A stretch of 64,000 nucleotides of DNA from Rotaria socialis (Eukaryota > Rotifera > Eurotatoria > Philodinida > Philodinidae). Position numbers and translations under genes: made by a program. Of the stretch, positions 34,113 to 47,726 are shown one piece after another. The notes beneath the pieces were generated by a model that saw only the letters and a program-made list of their open reading frames with translations, did no database searches and was not told the DNA's origin. Within the stretch, counting starts at the first letter, position 1; each line of letters opens with the position of its first letter. The DNA is taken from contig CAJNYU010003754.1 in NCBI GenBank assembly GCA_905331475.1, forward strand, positions 50,044-114,043, written 5' to 3'.

Positions 34113-36549
34113 CTTCGGGATTGTTTTTCAGTAGTTAAATGGCCGATTTATTACACATCCACGAGACATTCTATTATTGTATTTGTATGTATATCGACTC
34201 TCGAATGCGGGTAGCTCATCAACTGTGATTTTTCGTTATTGATTTATTTTATGGCAACTTGCCGAGTTCCATGACATAAAAAATTTCTCTTAATTAGGCA
34301 TTTTTTAGGATTCAGATAGATTTCTTCGTTTTCAAAGATGACCGTAACTTACTATTGTATAAAATTTTCATTTTTATACTAGTTCTATTTTCAACATTGC
34401 AAAATTTACCCGTAGATGTAATTTTATTGACTGAACATTTGAACTAAATTAACATGGATCCATAGCTACTTTGAAATGAGCACTAATCTGTAGCAATGTA
34501 CAGAAATCAATGATTTTTTTTCTTCTAAAAATGCTGACATTTTCAATCTTTTTGAATGCGTTTAGGGCTGAAAATAAACTGAGATGCTAATGATATCTCG
34601 ACTAGCTGTCTAAACCATTCTACTTTATCAAATAACTATACCAGAAAAAAGCTAAATAGAATATTAACTGTTCAAAACTAGACACAGGCAACGACTTATT
34701 CTAACTGTGTTGATGTCTACAGTCAATTAAAATTCATCTACGTCTAAAATATTCCTCATAAAAGTTACAGTTATGCTTGTGAAACTAAAATACATCTAAA
34801 TCTTTCAAAAATATTCGATGGTCAAGATTGCTTTGTGTTATCGAATTTTACAAAATGCCAGATATCCAATTAAAAACTGAGACTCGCGCCTGGAAATCTT
34901 CTTTCGTAATATTTTTGCTTTTACGAGGTATCTAACACAATAACCGAGTATGCAAGAATGAAATATTGAAATGAATTGCTTTTAGTTGCTTGATTTAAAT
35001 GTTACTTTAGATAGTTTTGTTCAAAAAAAATGTATTCATACTGAGAATTATTTTTCCTTCAATAAAAAATTTATGATGATGCTTATGTAAAATATGAGAC
35101 TTGAATGAATATTGGTATTTAATCGTAGCAATCGCTACTTGCTACATTAAGTGCTATAGAACGCTGTTTCAATGTTTATCATTTTAATATTCTCTGCTGC
35201 CAAAATTAACGGATTCAGATCCCAAGAAATGATTAGAAAAATTTAATTTTTAGTATTTTTCGAAATATTCATACCTTTCATGAAGTTTAATACGATGTAT
35301 TCACATTGCATTATCGTCAGGCATAGGAGTTGTTACTTTTCATACCTCAATACTAGTCTTAATTATTAGGGGATAACAAAACTAAACTAGACTTCCTTTA
35401 TATTACAGTTAAATCGGATTTATGTTGTTAAAATAATTCTGTGCACATTTAAGTAATTATCAATCGAATACTAACGATATTCAGCTAACGTTCGAAAAAG
35501 ATCATATTTTCCATATGAAACTTTTAGGAAATTTTCTAAAACTTGCATTCAAGTTGTCATACAGGAAACATAAAAACTAACAGACCTACTCGACATCTAG
35601 ATCTCAATATATCTACATGTGCAGTATGAAGAGATACATAGATATCGAAGGTATTAAACTGACTAAGAATGATATGAAACCATATAAAATCGTTATTTAC
35701 ACACATTTCTATTAATATGTGTAATTGCTTATAAAGCATCTATGAGATCAACTCATATACAGTTATATCATTAATATAACTCGTAAAAACAGGAAACGTA
35801 ATTACAAATAAATGAAATGTAGATTAGTCGTACAATTGAATGTAACTAAACTTTAGACAATAGCGTATTTTCGCTCAGTTCTGTAATATTTTGAAACAAA
35901 AATGAAGATGATTTACTAAAAAAACTACTTATAACAAGCAAAAATTAAGAAATTATTTTCAGAGGACTCTACTGAAGTGTTTTGCCGTTGTTCATCGAAA
36001 GTTCATGCATTTCTAGTTGGTTTCATTGAGAAAAGAAAGTTTTATCTTTCCATCTGATTTCAGCCAATCATCATATCGCAGACTAGGGAAGAAAAAAAAC
36101 ATTTTCGATATGATTCCGTTTCCTTTTTGACTAAAAACATCTTTCTATTTCCATTTTAAATCCTCTTTTCTAGTATCTGTTATAGGAATGCCTCTTGCAA
36201 GACCAGTTATTTATTTCAAATAGAAAGTGGGAGTGAATTGAATACCAATATCTTCAACCTACATTCTCATTCGTATCACTTTATGAATTTACAATCGTTG
36301 ATTTTAACGTTTGAACCATCTGTATGCAACGAGTTATGAAATAAATCAAATAGAGTAGAGTAAAGCCTAGTAGCCAATTAGTTCTTACATGATGAACACG
36401 CTACTATTTACTTTTAAGAATGATGTAAATAATGCTTGCCACTTTCTTGCATAGGTGACTTGAGCTATACTTACGTAATTCTAGATTTTTAAACTAATTG
36501 TGTACACATCACACTTGTCTCTGTCTTTACGCGAAGTCGATAACCGCTT
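34113..36549. other. Intergenic, no feature seen
   Basis: About 2.4 kb between the APLF-like and diacylglycerol kinase genes. I find no exon chain, RNA gene or terminal repeats. The kinase promoter should lie near its right edge. Confidence 0.45.
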
Positions 36550-39357
36550 ATGGCCGCATTACCACAGACCACATCAACGATGTTGAATTCGCCCCCTGAT
36601 GAAACTTCAACTGCTCATGCAAACATCGATGATCTAACACTGGAAAACCAATCGACTAATAACAATCGAGAACCGAATAGTTATAGTATTAGACCAATAG
36701 AAAATGACGAAGGTAAACAGTCAAATTCTTCACCAATGATTCCATTTGATCAGGCTGCACCTGGCCCATTGCTGTTAGAATTACCGGTGCAGCATACAAA
36801 TGATGATATTGTGGTTGTTCAAACTGTTCCTGTTTCTGATGCATGTTCACCAGAGCAGAGCGAACAATCAACCGAATCTCAATCATTCATCGTTGCGAAT
36901 CCAACAAGGTAGTGATCAAACTAGTTCTATGAGAAAAAGATCGAAACATTATTTCGACCTTTAGCAGCTCGCATGAGAACGCATCATCTGGACAGTCAAT
37001 TGAAACTGGTAGCAGCACGTCAGTATCGTACGGAGTCGAGTGGAGTGATCGCGTCCGTCCGACATCTCATTGTTGGTTTTCTTTCACAAGCACGGATGCT
37101 TCAACTGCTCAGTCATGTATCTATGCGACTTGTCCGAATCTCAAATCAAAACATCCATTAGCACTTTTACAATGTGGATCATGTGATATAGTCATACATT
37201 CACATCATTTGAATAACGTCAAGTCAACAGAGGTCAACTTGCTTCCAATATGTCGTCCGTCATTTGTTGAAAATCAGAAGTCACGAAGTGCAAATATCGA
37301 AAGCGAAAATAATCCACCGAAGTACGATCGACATTTTTGGTCTCAGGTGAACACATTGCCAAAACCATGCACATACTGTCAACGAACATCGAAGCCAAAT
37401 AATCTATTCGGAAGCGGAACTGGCCGATCCTCGCCAATATCGTCCTTAGATATCGTTGGACAGTTGACATCGGCTATGAGTGCTCTACCGGGAAACTTCA
37501 GTCCAAAAATGTCAAAACCTTCACGAGGTCTTATTTGTTTATGGTGTTCACGAGGTTATCATGAATCGTGCTGGCAACAACTTGCTGAACAAGATGATAT
37601 GATCCATTGTGATTATGGAATACTTCGGTAAGCATCAGATGATGATTACGTAGATTGAATAAGAAAAATATTTATATAACTATGACGCTTAAAGGTACAC
37701 TGAATTACAACACACTTTAGGCCCATTTGTGTTTTAATAGTATTACATCATCGATTGCTGAGTATTTTTAATGCTACTTGAGAAAATTTCATGCTAAAAA
37801 GTCTTGAAATTTGCTCATGAATGTATCAAGTTCAAGTAATAAATACAAAGCGAGAATCCGTATTCTACTTACTGGCTTAATTCAAGAGAAATCTAAAACA
37901 ATTTTATTCTATTCTGATCATTAGTTGAGATTGATATTTTAATTTTCATCAATAGAGATATTATTGTTCGGCCACAATGGCTCAGCCGCTCAAGTACATC
38001 GAAACTCGGTTTCCAAGCTCGATTACCTGCATATCCGAATGATAGCAATGCCGGATCAAGCTGTTTGCCGTATACACCCGTTATCATGTTCATTAATAAA
38101 CGCTCAGGTGGTCAAGTAGGAGAAAAAATTTATCGAGAACTCTTAAAAACGTTAAATCCACGCCAAGTATTTCTTTTGGAAAATAATGCTACTATCACTA
38201 ATGCTCTTGAAATCTATTCGCCTTTACCGAATATCCGTATTTGTGTTTTCGGTGGTGATGGCACAGTGGGTTGGATTCTTGGCTGTCTAGCCGAAAATTA
38301 TCCATCGAGAAATAACCCACCAGTGAGTATTTGTCCGTTAGGAACGGGCAATGATCTTTCTCGCGTACTAGCATGGGGCGAACAATATGATTCGAAAAAT
38401 CTTTTCAATACAATGCTACGAATTCCACAAGCTCAAGTAGTTGCACTCGATCGTTGGGCAGTTCAAGTCGAAAAGATCGATGTATCAATCTCGTCTTCAT
38501 CAATACAACAGCAGCACGCGAATAGGCTTCCAATAGTGAATACATTGGAATCGTTATTTAAACATCCAAAATTTGTTCGCGAGGATAATCGAGCTTTGTA
38601 TGAAAATCATCAACAGTTACCGAATACACGCTTCATCAATTACATGAGTTTTGGTTTAGACGCAGCCATTACTCTCGATTTTCATGATGAACGCACACGT
38701 GATCCATCAAAATTTTCGTCACCGCTGAAAAACAAGCTGATGTATCTAAATGAAAGTTGCAAATATTTGAGCGACTTTGTTCGAGCGAATATATGGGATC
38801 TGAGCTCTTATATTCGTTTGATATGTGATGGGCGCGATTTAACTGATGCTATACGTGATTGCCATACGCTTGTCATACTGAATATTCCAGGCTATGCATC
38901 TGGTACGAATCCATGGGGAAAATCTTCGTCAAGAAGTTTTATTAGTTATGTTAACAATTATTCGATGGATGCTCAAAAATCTAGCTCTGTTACAGTTGAT
39001 AATTCGACAAATCCAGTCGATGTATTCAGTTCATTAGCCGATACTCATGAAAATGTCAAATCGGACAGGCTGAACAAAAAAAGTGCGCGCGAAACATCAA
39101 ACTCAGCAGGTAGTTTCGAGTGTCAAGATTTTGGCGATCGAAAAATTGAAGTTCTCGGCTTGAATACTGGACACATGGCTACGATTCATGTTGGCTTTTG
39201 CGGTTATCGAATTGCCCAATGCAGTCAGTTGCGTATAGAACTTTCGAGTCCGATGACAGCACAAATGGACGGGGAACCATTTTATCTTCCGGCGACAGTA
39301 GCTGTTAATATTAGCCATGCTGATCAAGTGCTGGTGCTAAAAAATCAGAGCGAATAG
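36550..39357 (+). CDS. Diacylglycerol kinase, type IV (zeta/iota)-like
   Basis: Phosphorylates diacylglycerol to phosphatidic acid, ending DAG signalling. Three exons: 36550-36908, 36968-37627 and 37956-39357; 806 residues, in phase. The first ~140 residues are Ser/Asn/Gln-rich and probably disordered. Two Cys/His-rich C1-type regions follow (CIYATCPNL...CGSCDIVIHSHH, then KPCTYCQ...LICLWCSRGYHESCW); the second has a long Gly/Ser insertion between its cysteine pairs. The catalytic core starts PYTPVIMFINKRSGG (about 379-393), with LNPRQVF, the ATP-binding GGDGTVGW (439-446) and PLGTGNDLSR. The accessory domain has FGLDAAITLDFHDER, CDGRDLT, LNIPGYASGTNPWG and MDGEPFYLP. The ankyrin repeats and PDZ tail of vertebrate zeta/iota are not present. 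The acceptor of exon 2 is a TAGCAG tandem site giving +/- one Ser. AATAAA lies at 39417-39422. Confidence 0.93.
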
Positions 39358-41527
39358 TTGACAATTTTTATTTGTGTGCATTTTTCTTGAAAAAATCATA
39401 ACTGGTGACCTTTAAAAATAAAATTATCAGAACTGATAAACAACAATAGCGGCGGTTACTTTTTTCCAATAAGTTTTCATAGCAATGGTTGACTACGGGT
39501 GAGTTTAGATAGTTTACAACTGATAATAGGACTCATGATCAGCAACATGATCGCTAGACCATGGTCATTTGCCGATAGATAGATTAACCACTCTCTAAAA
39601 ATGTAGAGTTGTTGCATGAAATCATGAAAAACATTTAACAGAGACACTGAAATTTTCATGGTTTCATTCGGTTACCAGTAAACCATCTAGGGTTCTACAT
39701 AATTCAGAGAATCATGTCAAATAAAAGATTTGTTTAAGTGTTACAAATAATTTCATGTTGCATCATTCTGTTCTAAGCTTAACTCTTTTTTTCAAAGATA
39801 GCCCGAGCACATATGGCTTACACTATTCTGAAAAACAGAAAATGATACCAGAGAAAGCACCTAAGGTTTGTTTGAACTCTCTCAGAATTTCAGGAAATCT
39901 TTGGAATATTGTTCCAAGTTTCACAAGATTAAGACCTTTCTATGACATCACTCAAATGTATTTCACCTGAAAGATTCCTCCCGAAAGTGTTACATTTTCA
40001 GCTTTTCAGAAGCGGAAACGATGTCCATCAGTCATTGCACTATTCAAGTTTTGATCACTTTACTCACAATCGCTTAAGCGTATACTTCATTCGAACATTT
40101 AGCCTTCTACATACTTCAATTCAAGCGACTTCTAAAGATAATAGAATATTCATCGCTAATTTAGCTATCAATATTTTTGACCACAGAAATAAAACTTCTT
40201 CATCCTCGCAAACTTTCTATTGTTGGATCGAACGAATCAATTACATTTTCAGTTTACTAAAATATTTGCGACACCGATTGTTTTCTATGATACATTATAC
40301 GTTCAACTAGATGATTCAAGCGATCGAACTACGGTATTTTCGTTCTATTTGGCTTTCATCACGCTGGACTTTGTTACAACCATAAAACATATGTTCTTCT
40401 TACATTCAACATAGACAAAGATAAAAATATATATTATCAATAGAAAGAAATATACAGGTCTCGACATTATTCTACAACTGTCACCACATGGACCAGTACA
40501 ACCTGAGTCAGAACTGATATATGTGAAGAGGAAATACACAGATATTTACGTTTAAAAAAATATTTACAAAGTTACCTGAGTTCAAAGTAGACGTAGGGAT
40601 AGTGTTGTGGGGTTCCATAGAGTTAAAATTAGTTACATATAGAATTAAGGCATTAAGCGTATATATGTATAATGGGTTATATTTATAAAATACATGATAA
40701 GAGTCAGATGTAACCGTATTTAATTAGCAGTCCGAGACTAAATATTTTGAACAGCTTAACTTTTAACACCGTACGCATACTTTTAAATCAAAACAAAGAA
40801 GATGCGATATAGAAACATGTTTGTTTTTATAGAATCATAAATAGTTCAGTCAATGTTAAAAAAAACTGCAATCTTTTAAGGTTCAGTATGGTATCGGTTT
40901 CCTTCCAAGCTTAACTTGACTGAGCAGGTTTCCTTCTCGTGAATTGGTTTTAATAACTAGTTCTTCGCTGAACATGCAAACTCCGCTTTTCCATTTCTTA
41001 CTCCTGTTGAGCAAACAACTTTCAATAGGATGTATGTAGAAGTACATGAATACTAATTAACCAATCAAGAGCGTTTATCTAAACAAAAATATGATTAATA
41101 ACTAAAAATTCTACCAATTTTTCATTTTCAATAGTCGAGGACGTTGCGAGCTAGAATCAGCTGCATCAAGAGGACTTTTGTTAAAGAGCTTGAAATATAT
41201 GAGTTATGAACATTCTTATTTCTTTTCTATACAATGTTGTTTCTCACGCGAACATGAACCTGAGCATAATGGTCTGCATTGAAAATTGAAGTGAATCACT
41301 CTTTGTATGTATAAATCATATCCTTTACCGTTGTTTCTAGAAATCGCGTACACAACTCCTATATTTATTATATCTTTTGTGAAATCGTCTATGTGGAAAA
41401 CTTTCGTATTATTGGTCTTATTACGAGATAATGGTCACAGTGCATACTACTTTGATTTAAAGAGAGAAAGCTGATAAACATTTTATACCAGTCATGCAGT
41501 ATTCAAAATGAGCTTCATACAAACAAG
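39358..41527. other. Intergenic, no confident feature
   Basis: About 2.2 kb. Two overlapping plus-strand frames (39755-39970 and 39942-40310) are open but show no known domain; I do not call them genes. Confidence 0.45.
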
Positions 41528-44500
41528 TTAAGGATTGGCTAATGCCAAAATCTCAACTGCTGTTAGTTCACGTCTATAAACATAAAATTCATCGATGACT
41601 CCAGTAAATGCACCACCATAGCCTGGAGAACAAGCGCTCCCACGATTCTTTATATTCAAAATTAACGTTGGTCAGTGAAACTCTAGATCAAACGTCTATG
41701 ATAGATAATTGATCACACATATTTTTGAACAACTCTATTTCCACCCAACACAATGCTCATCGGAACACCAGAAGCAACAAACGTGAAAGCACTTGTCTGT
41801 GAGTATCGACTACCATTAATATATAATCGAAGACCGTTGGTTATGCTATAAGTGTAACCTATATGCGTCCACATGTTCATAGGTACGATGGGACCATTTG
41901 TGGTTACACCAGCACCATTCCAACAGTTGGCAGTTATCTGTCCAGTCGACCGCATCGCCAAAAAATATATACACCATGCAGTTAAATGTGATCCTACAAA
42001 TATAAGGGTTTCTGCTGTATTGTTTTTTGTCGGCTTTGCCCACAAAGCCATAGTGAATGCATGACCAGTAATGCCCAAAAAGTAATATGGATTATATGAA
42101 TAGGACATATATGCTCCCGAACTAAATTGCACAGCTTCATTAATTCGACCAGTTGTACTGGATAGATTTCCGTAGGCTGTTCCATTGATACCGTTGGGAC
42201 CATTGTCAATAAGAGAGCCTCCATCAAATGAATAGTAAGCATGCAACGTTGCATCGTTTAAAATTTCACTGGAGTTTTTAGCGCTTGCCTGAAATCGTAC
42301 ATTATCTATGTAACCGTTGAAAGGAGATGCACTGCCTGATTGAAAAGTTGCACCGATAGTCGTGTTTCCCCAAAGACCTTGATATGGATTAGCTGAGCGT
42401 GAACCATCGAGATAACCATCAAACCAAACTTGTTGCGCCATCGTAGTCGCGTCGTAGGTACAAGCTACATGATACCACGTACTCATATTAAACGTGGTGC
42501 TACCAGGTATATCATCATTATAGAATCCACATAATAATTTGTTAGTTCGAACTAGGAAATATAAGCATGAATCGTTACTTAATGTTTGACACTGACCAAA
42601 TATTCCATAGTCACTACTGCTTGAAAAACCAATAGGATAAATCCATGCTTCGATTGTAAAACTACGTGAGTTTAGTGGAAGTACTGTTGGCATGATATAA
42701 ACATATTGGTTAGAGGATTGAGTAAGACTAATAGCGTTTCCGTATCCAGCAAAACTCGTAGTATAGGTTGGGCTACCCGAAAGAATACCATTAAGACCAG
42801 TATTATACAACTCAAGTGCATTGCTATCAAAGGACCAGAAAGCAGGATCTACATATTCAGCAGTTGTCGTGGTTGTGGCTAAACGAGATGTGATAAATAG
42901 AAAGCGATACTTCCAAAGGTGCTAGGTAAACTCATGGAGACTGGCTTCTATTTTGTTTGTGCGAAAAACTTGACGCGTCTCCTACGTATCTTGGGAGTAT
43001 AGGCTCATTAACAGTTTGTTTTTAGTTAAATTAGTCTAAAAATGAGTCAAAACGTGATAATAATGAGCAACGGATTTTTAAGACGAACAATATTTGGCTA
43101 GCATAAAGGGCAAAATTGATGCTCTCTTTGTGTGCATCGTGCCCGTAAATAAACTCTCTGATCAGATATACGCACTCTGGAGATTTATAAGAATAACGAT
43201 GCACGCGTCTTCAAAACAGAATTCTGAAAAAAGTACAATACTGTAGTAGGATTCTACCGAGCTTGGTCTTGATATGTTAGCAGAGGGCTTCATTCTAATT
43301 AGATCTTCAATTATAGAAATGATTTTTCGAAGAGCTTTTTTAAGTGTTGATACATAACTAAGGTTTTACACATCTTTGGTATACAGGATGGCGGAGAGGC
43401 GAAGAAAAAGAAAAAATTAACATGTCAAATATACTCATTTTTAGCAAAATAGTGTTTTCATGGAATAGGATCGTAAAGCATCCTGTCGAAACTCTACTGT
43501 TAGATTGTGAATTCAAAAGTGTATACCTGTCGTGGCTGTTGATGTTGTCGCCGATGTAGTTGTCGTTGTTGTTTGTGTTGTTGTTACTCCTGTTTTTGCT
43601 GCCTGTGTTGCTGAAATAGGATTTGAAAATTGTATAGGAATCAAATGAAACTAGCTTCCAAACAGATAGCCTATCAGGTAAGTCATATGTTGATAATCTT
43701 CTGTTTAATTCTTGGTGATATAAATGCAATACGATACTTGAATAATTCTCAATTGTCTGATTAAGAATCAAAGAAGTAATATCGAATTCGATTGAAGCTG
43801 TTTTGAAAGTTTCAACAAACAAAACTTTCATAGGTGATGATTCTTGACTCATATCCAGATCCTTATAAAATATTATCCTCAGCAAATAAAACTTATTATA
43901 CTGAATACCTGCGTATCAAGGCGGCCCTCTATCTAATATTTCATATATTTTTTTTATCATATCATTTTTGTTTTTTTTGTTTTACTGGCCCAATCAAGAT
44001 TTATTTCTTTTCATCTGCTCTTCAATGGGACGTAATTTATTGATTTTTGGAGTGTTTAATGAAGTATTTCATAGAAATAATAAATCCGTACATGCTTTCT
44101 TCTTGCCGTTCAGTTTTTAAACGTTCTATGAGATTGAATATTTCTAACACTAGTAAACAATATGAAAAAATAATCGGCAAGGAGTTGAAGGAACTTTTGA
44201 GTCCCTATCATCTACTTGTTGCAACCTAATTTTTTGTGTTTCAGATTATGCTAGCTAATTTTATATGAAGTTTCAATTTTAAAATATCGAAACCCAACGC
44301 TAGACATCTCAAGCATTCAAATTTCAAGAATGAGGGAAAGCAAATGAGGATGATTGTTCATGGTCTACTCTATAATTCCTTCGCAAAGCGTCGATGAAAA
44401 ATTTAAGAAGCTTGTTCTCAAAAACAAAATACAAATATGGCTGAACTTCATATACAATAGTTCTCTATCAAAGTGATACACAGATGATCTTATCGGTACT

Positions 44501-45327
44501 ACAGGGTGCGAGGATGTGTATGTGTTTTTGAAAACCTGAATGTATGTGTTCATATAGTTCTTTGGTGTGCGTGTCGATAAAGAGTGTTGTATCTAATTCT
44601 CTTGCCGTTGTTCAGATTTCAATGATATTTTCCTAGAAGTTCAGTATGCTAATTATCAAAAGTTAACCGCCTTCCAAAGTCACTCTATTTTCAGCTAACT
44701 CGATGAATAAATATAAGGATAATAAATCTCACTCGAGTTTGAAATCAGCAGTATCTAGATCAATACTCTCCAAAACTGACTAATTATCTGAAAAATAATC
44801 ATTGGACTAGTCTGCCTAATCTACAGATAATCAGTTTTACTTCTCTTTTAAACAAATAGATCTAAGTCATAAAAAAGATGGTGGCAGTCTATCTGTGAGA
44901 ATTTTTTACAAGTTGGTATCATATGAAGATCAGTTTTAGTCTGAAAAGTAAATGTTCTCGAAAAAAATGAATTTTTTACATTGATATGAATTTCAAGTCG
45001 AGTAAAATAGAAGTTTATTTAGAAATTCGTATTTTTCTACTTATTAGATACTATTTGTTTCTAAAACTGAACAATTACATTATTTACATATTGAATGCAT
45101 CAGATACCGATGCACTCATACAAACCTAAAAAATGGTTATCAAAAGCCGCTCTAGATAAATCTATATTTCAACCAATCATTATCGTATTGGCACAATATT
45201 TTTGCCAAGAATTTGTAGCTGGCAACCGAGTCAAAAGCAGAAAATAGCTTTTCTATTCATACATACCAACTAAGCCAATAATAGTTGCTAGTGTTGCGAG
45301 AAGAATAACACCAAAAACAGTACCCAT
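41528..45327 (-). CDS. Membrane-anchored protein with Thr-rich stalk and two LamG domains
   Basis: Exons: 45267-45373 (membrane segment), 43527-43610 (stalk), 41719-42878 (LamG) and 41528-41647 (end); all junctions in phase. From ATG 45327 the protein has 474 residues. The first exon encodes a hydrophobic run (GTVFGVILLATLATIIGLV), a signal peptide or anchor. The open frame extends upstream of this ATG (RPCCFC), so a type II form with a further 5' exon is possible. The 28-codon second exon is mostly Thr (TTTQTTTTTTSATTSTATT), a likely O-glycosylated stalk. The main exon holds two LamG/concanavalin-like folds, each with a YSFD or FWSFD start, FTIEAWIYP or FTMALWAKP, WYHVACTYD or WTHIGYTYS, and LYINGSR. 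The second fold is completed by the last exon (GVIDEFYVYRRELTAVEI). Probable extracellular glycan or adhesion role; ligand unknown. Confidence 0.82.
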
Positions 45328-45373
45328 CAAACAAAAGCAACAAGGTCGTGTTATTTTAATTGCTCGACGTTCA

Positions 45374-47248
45374 CTGAAATCAGTAACAATATGATGACAG
45401 ATCATAATAAGCAAATAGTTTACTTTTTTCTTCTTTTAGTTTTTTGTTGATTCTTATCGATTATACTATTCTACAATCAATATAATTTCATCATAACATC
45501 ATAATTACATTTCGGTTACCCGTTCTTGCTGTGGCTGAACTCTATTTGACTTTGTGATCGGTGATGAACAATCAAGTGTCTTAATTGAATGGATATCGTT
45601 CAACTAGAATTTGATAGAAAATACTATCGATGTAATATGTCACGGCAAAAAGAAACATTGCATCACACGATTGATGAACTTTTTGGAAAACATCTTGGGT
45701 TTTCTACAAATCAAACACTGGAAGACCTTATATTTATGCATTCACAAATCTGATTTTTCGTCCAGCTGAACTCAAATATAAGTCAGATAAAAGGTTAAAT
45801 GTTTTTAGATAATACCATGGAAAACTCTATGCATGCTTGCTGAAGCGAGGAACAAGTCACTGAATTCATTCTCATGTATGCTGTTTTTCTCATCATCAGT
45901 GTAATAGTTGTGCATTGCTTTGGTCCTATTGTTTATACTGACCACTTGCATCACATGTTTGAACGATAGAGTTCGTGTGTGGAGCCTTAACTGAGACTAT
46001 CTGCGCCTATAAATTAAGTTTTTCGCGCATTGGCATCCACTGTTCGAACTTAATCCTGGAAATTTTCTAACTTTCTTGAATTTTCGTTGGCCATGGTATT
46101 GCACAGATTGCCAAGTTGGGGATATATACTTTCAAATGAATATTAAAGCGCGCATTTTGCATTCAAAAAGCAATAAAATATGAATCTACTTTCAGAGCAT
46201 ATTTTTTCACTATCCAAACATGCATGACTGTGACTGAATATTTTGGATACAGTTTTAGGTTTGATTGACTAGGGATAATTTAAAATCGGCACCTGCACCT
46301 ACAATTTTACGCATCTATAGAATATTTTGTGTCTAGTATACTTGTTTTTTAAGTTGCTTGGTAGGATTCCGATGAGTCATATTTGTTCGATTGTAATGCT
46401 AAAACATAAAAAAATTGCTTTAAAACATACCAGTGTAGACTTTGATAATACATACAAATATCTTTTTCTGGCTAATACGAGTTACCATCGGTTTGAGTAA
46501 CGTCATGTTTCTGTTTTGGAGAGTAATCTGCTTATTTGGCCGCTTCTACGATGTGCTGACTGGCAGAATAAAATATCCACTAATAAACAACTGTCTGTGA
46601 AAGACATGCCGTACGATTCCTTATGTTTTCAAAGATAATTATATGCTAATTCAAATTTGATTTCTAATTCAAGCTTTTTCATGCGAGATATTAAAAAGAT
46701 AACTTACAAATTCTTTTTTTTTGTTGAGTAGTAGGAATACATATTGTGTCAGCATAAACAACCATGAAGAACGGAAAAGGGCATTATGCATATTGTTTTT
46801 CTTCAATATTTGCTTATTTCTAATTTACAGCGTGCGTACTGCTGCTATTGTTTAAATAAAAGAAGCAATCATTCCACGGCTCCTATTCTTTTGTAATCAC
46901 AGTGTCGTTGTGAATAACAAATACTACAGTAAATCGTATACATTGATTGTTTGTGAGGATCAGTCATACACGTGCACGTGCACCTGTATATCTGTGAATC
47001 GTCATATTTCACCAATGGATATTTTAGTTTTGGTAGCACGGATTTCAGCTTTTTTCCAATTGGTCCTTCATATAATTCTTCGCAAAACAGTATATATTAT
47101 TCAACGAAGTCACTAACTTTTAAGAAATATATTGAATAAAATTTTAAAAACGTTTGTTATTTGTTTAAAAGGTTTGAATCACATGATGTTGATTATATTT
47201 GTAAAATTTGATCTTAGAGTAATTGTAGAGTGTTTAAGATAGAAATCT
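45374..47248. other. Intergenic; may hold a 5' exon of the LamG gene
   Basis: About 1.9 kb. Near 45515-45600 (minus) a short protein-like stretch (SSPITKSNRVQPQQER) ends at a GTAACC donor, but its phase does not fit the next exon. No other feature seen. Confidence 0.35.
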
Positions 47249-47256
47249 GTAGTCAT

Positions 47257-47718
47257 GGAATTGGCGGAAAAGGCAGAAAGGAAAAACGCCGAAAATGAAA
47301 ATGTCGAAAAAAAAGGAAAACGCCGAAACTGGAAATTAATTAATAACAGTGTCGAAGAAAAACTGCCAGAGAAAAAAAGTAGAAGAATTTTGAAAAGGAA
47401 AACGTAGAATGAAAAAGATGTCTATAGATAACGAAATTTTTTTCTTTTGCTTTGGTAATCAATGCAAAGCAATTATTGAAGGGATTAGCATTACTACTTG
47501 GATCACACAAAAAAAGAAAATAATAATAATAAACTTAGCTTTCTTTTTTTTATTGTATTTTATCATATGATCGAATAAATTTTTGTTTTTCGTTAAAATT
47601 ATCAAAAGACGTAATTTTCGACATTTAGAATTTCTGCATTTTCCCCTTCTACGTTTTCCCTTTCGGTATTTTCCTTTTTTTTTCGACGTTTTCCCTTTCT
47701 GCCTTTTCCACCAAACCC
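47257..47718. mobile_element. TIR element with GGAAAAC-rich arms and 8-bp target duplication
   Basis: The left end GGAATTGGCGGAAAAGGCAG and the right end, read inwards, GGGTTTGGTGGAAAAGGCAG are inverted repeats that continue as purine-rich GGAAAACGCCGAAA-like arms. The octamer GTAGTCAT flanks both sides (47249-47256 and 47719-47726). Length 462 bases, no coding frame: a non-autonomous element, hAT-like by duplication size. Confidence 0.78.
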
Positions 47719-47726
47719 GTAGTCAT

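Noticed and set aside
39755..40310. Two overlapping plus-strand open frames of 71 and 122 codons
   Set aside because: No recognisable domain, no in-phase splice signals and composition typical of AT-rich chance frames.
43358..43885. Minus-strand frame of 175 codons
   Set aside because: It overlaps the Thr-rich stalk exon of the LamG gene in another frame and reads the repeat as Asn codons; the stalk exon has good splice sites and phase.
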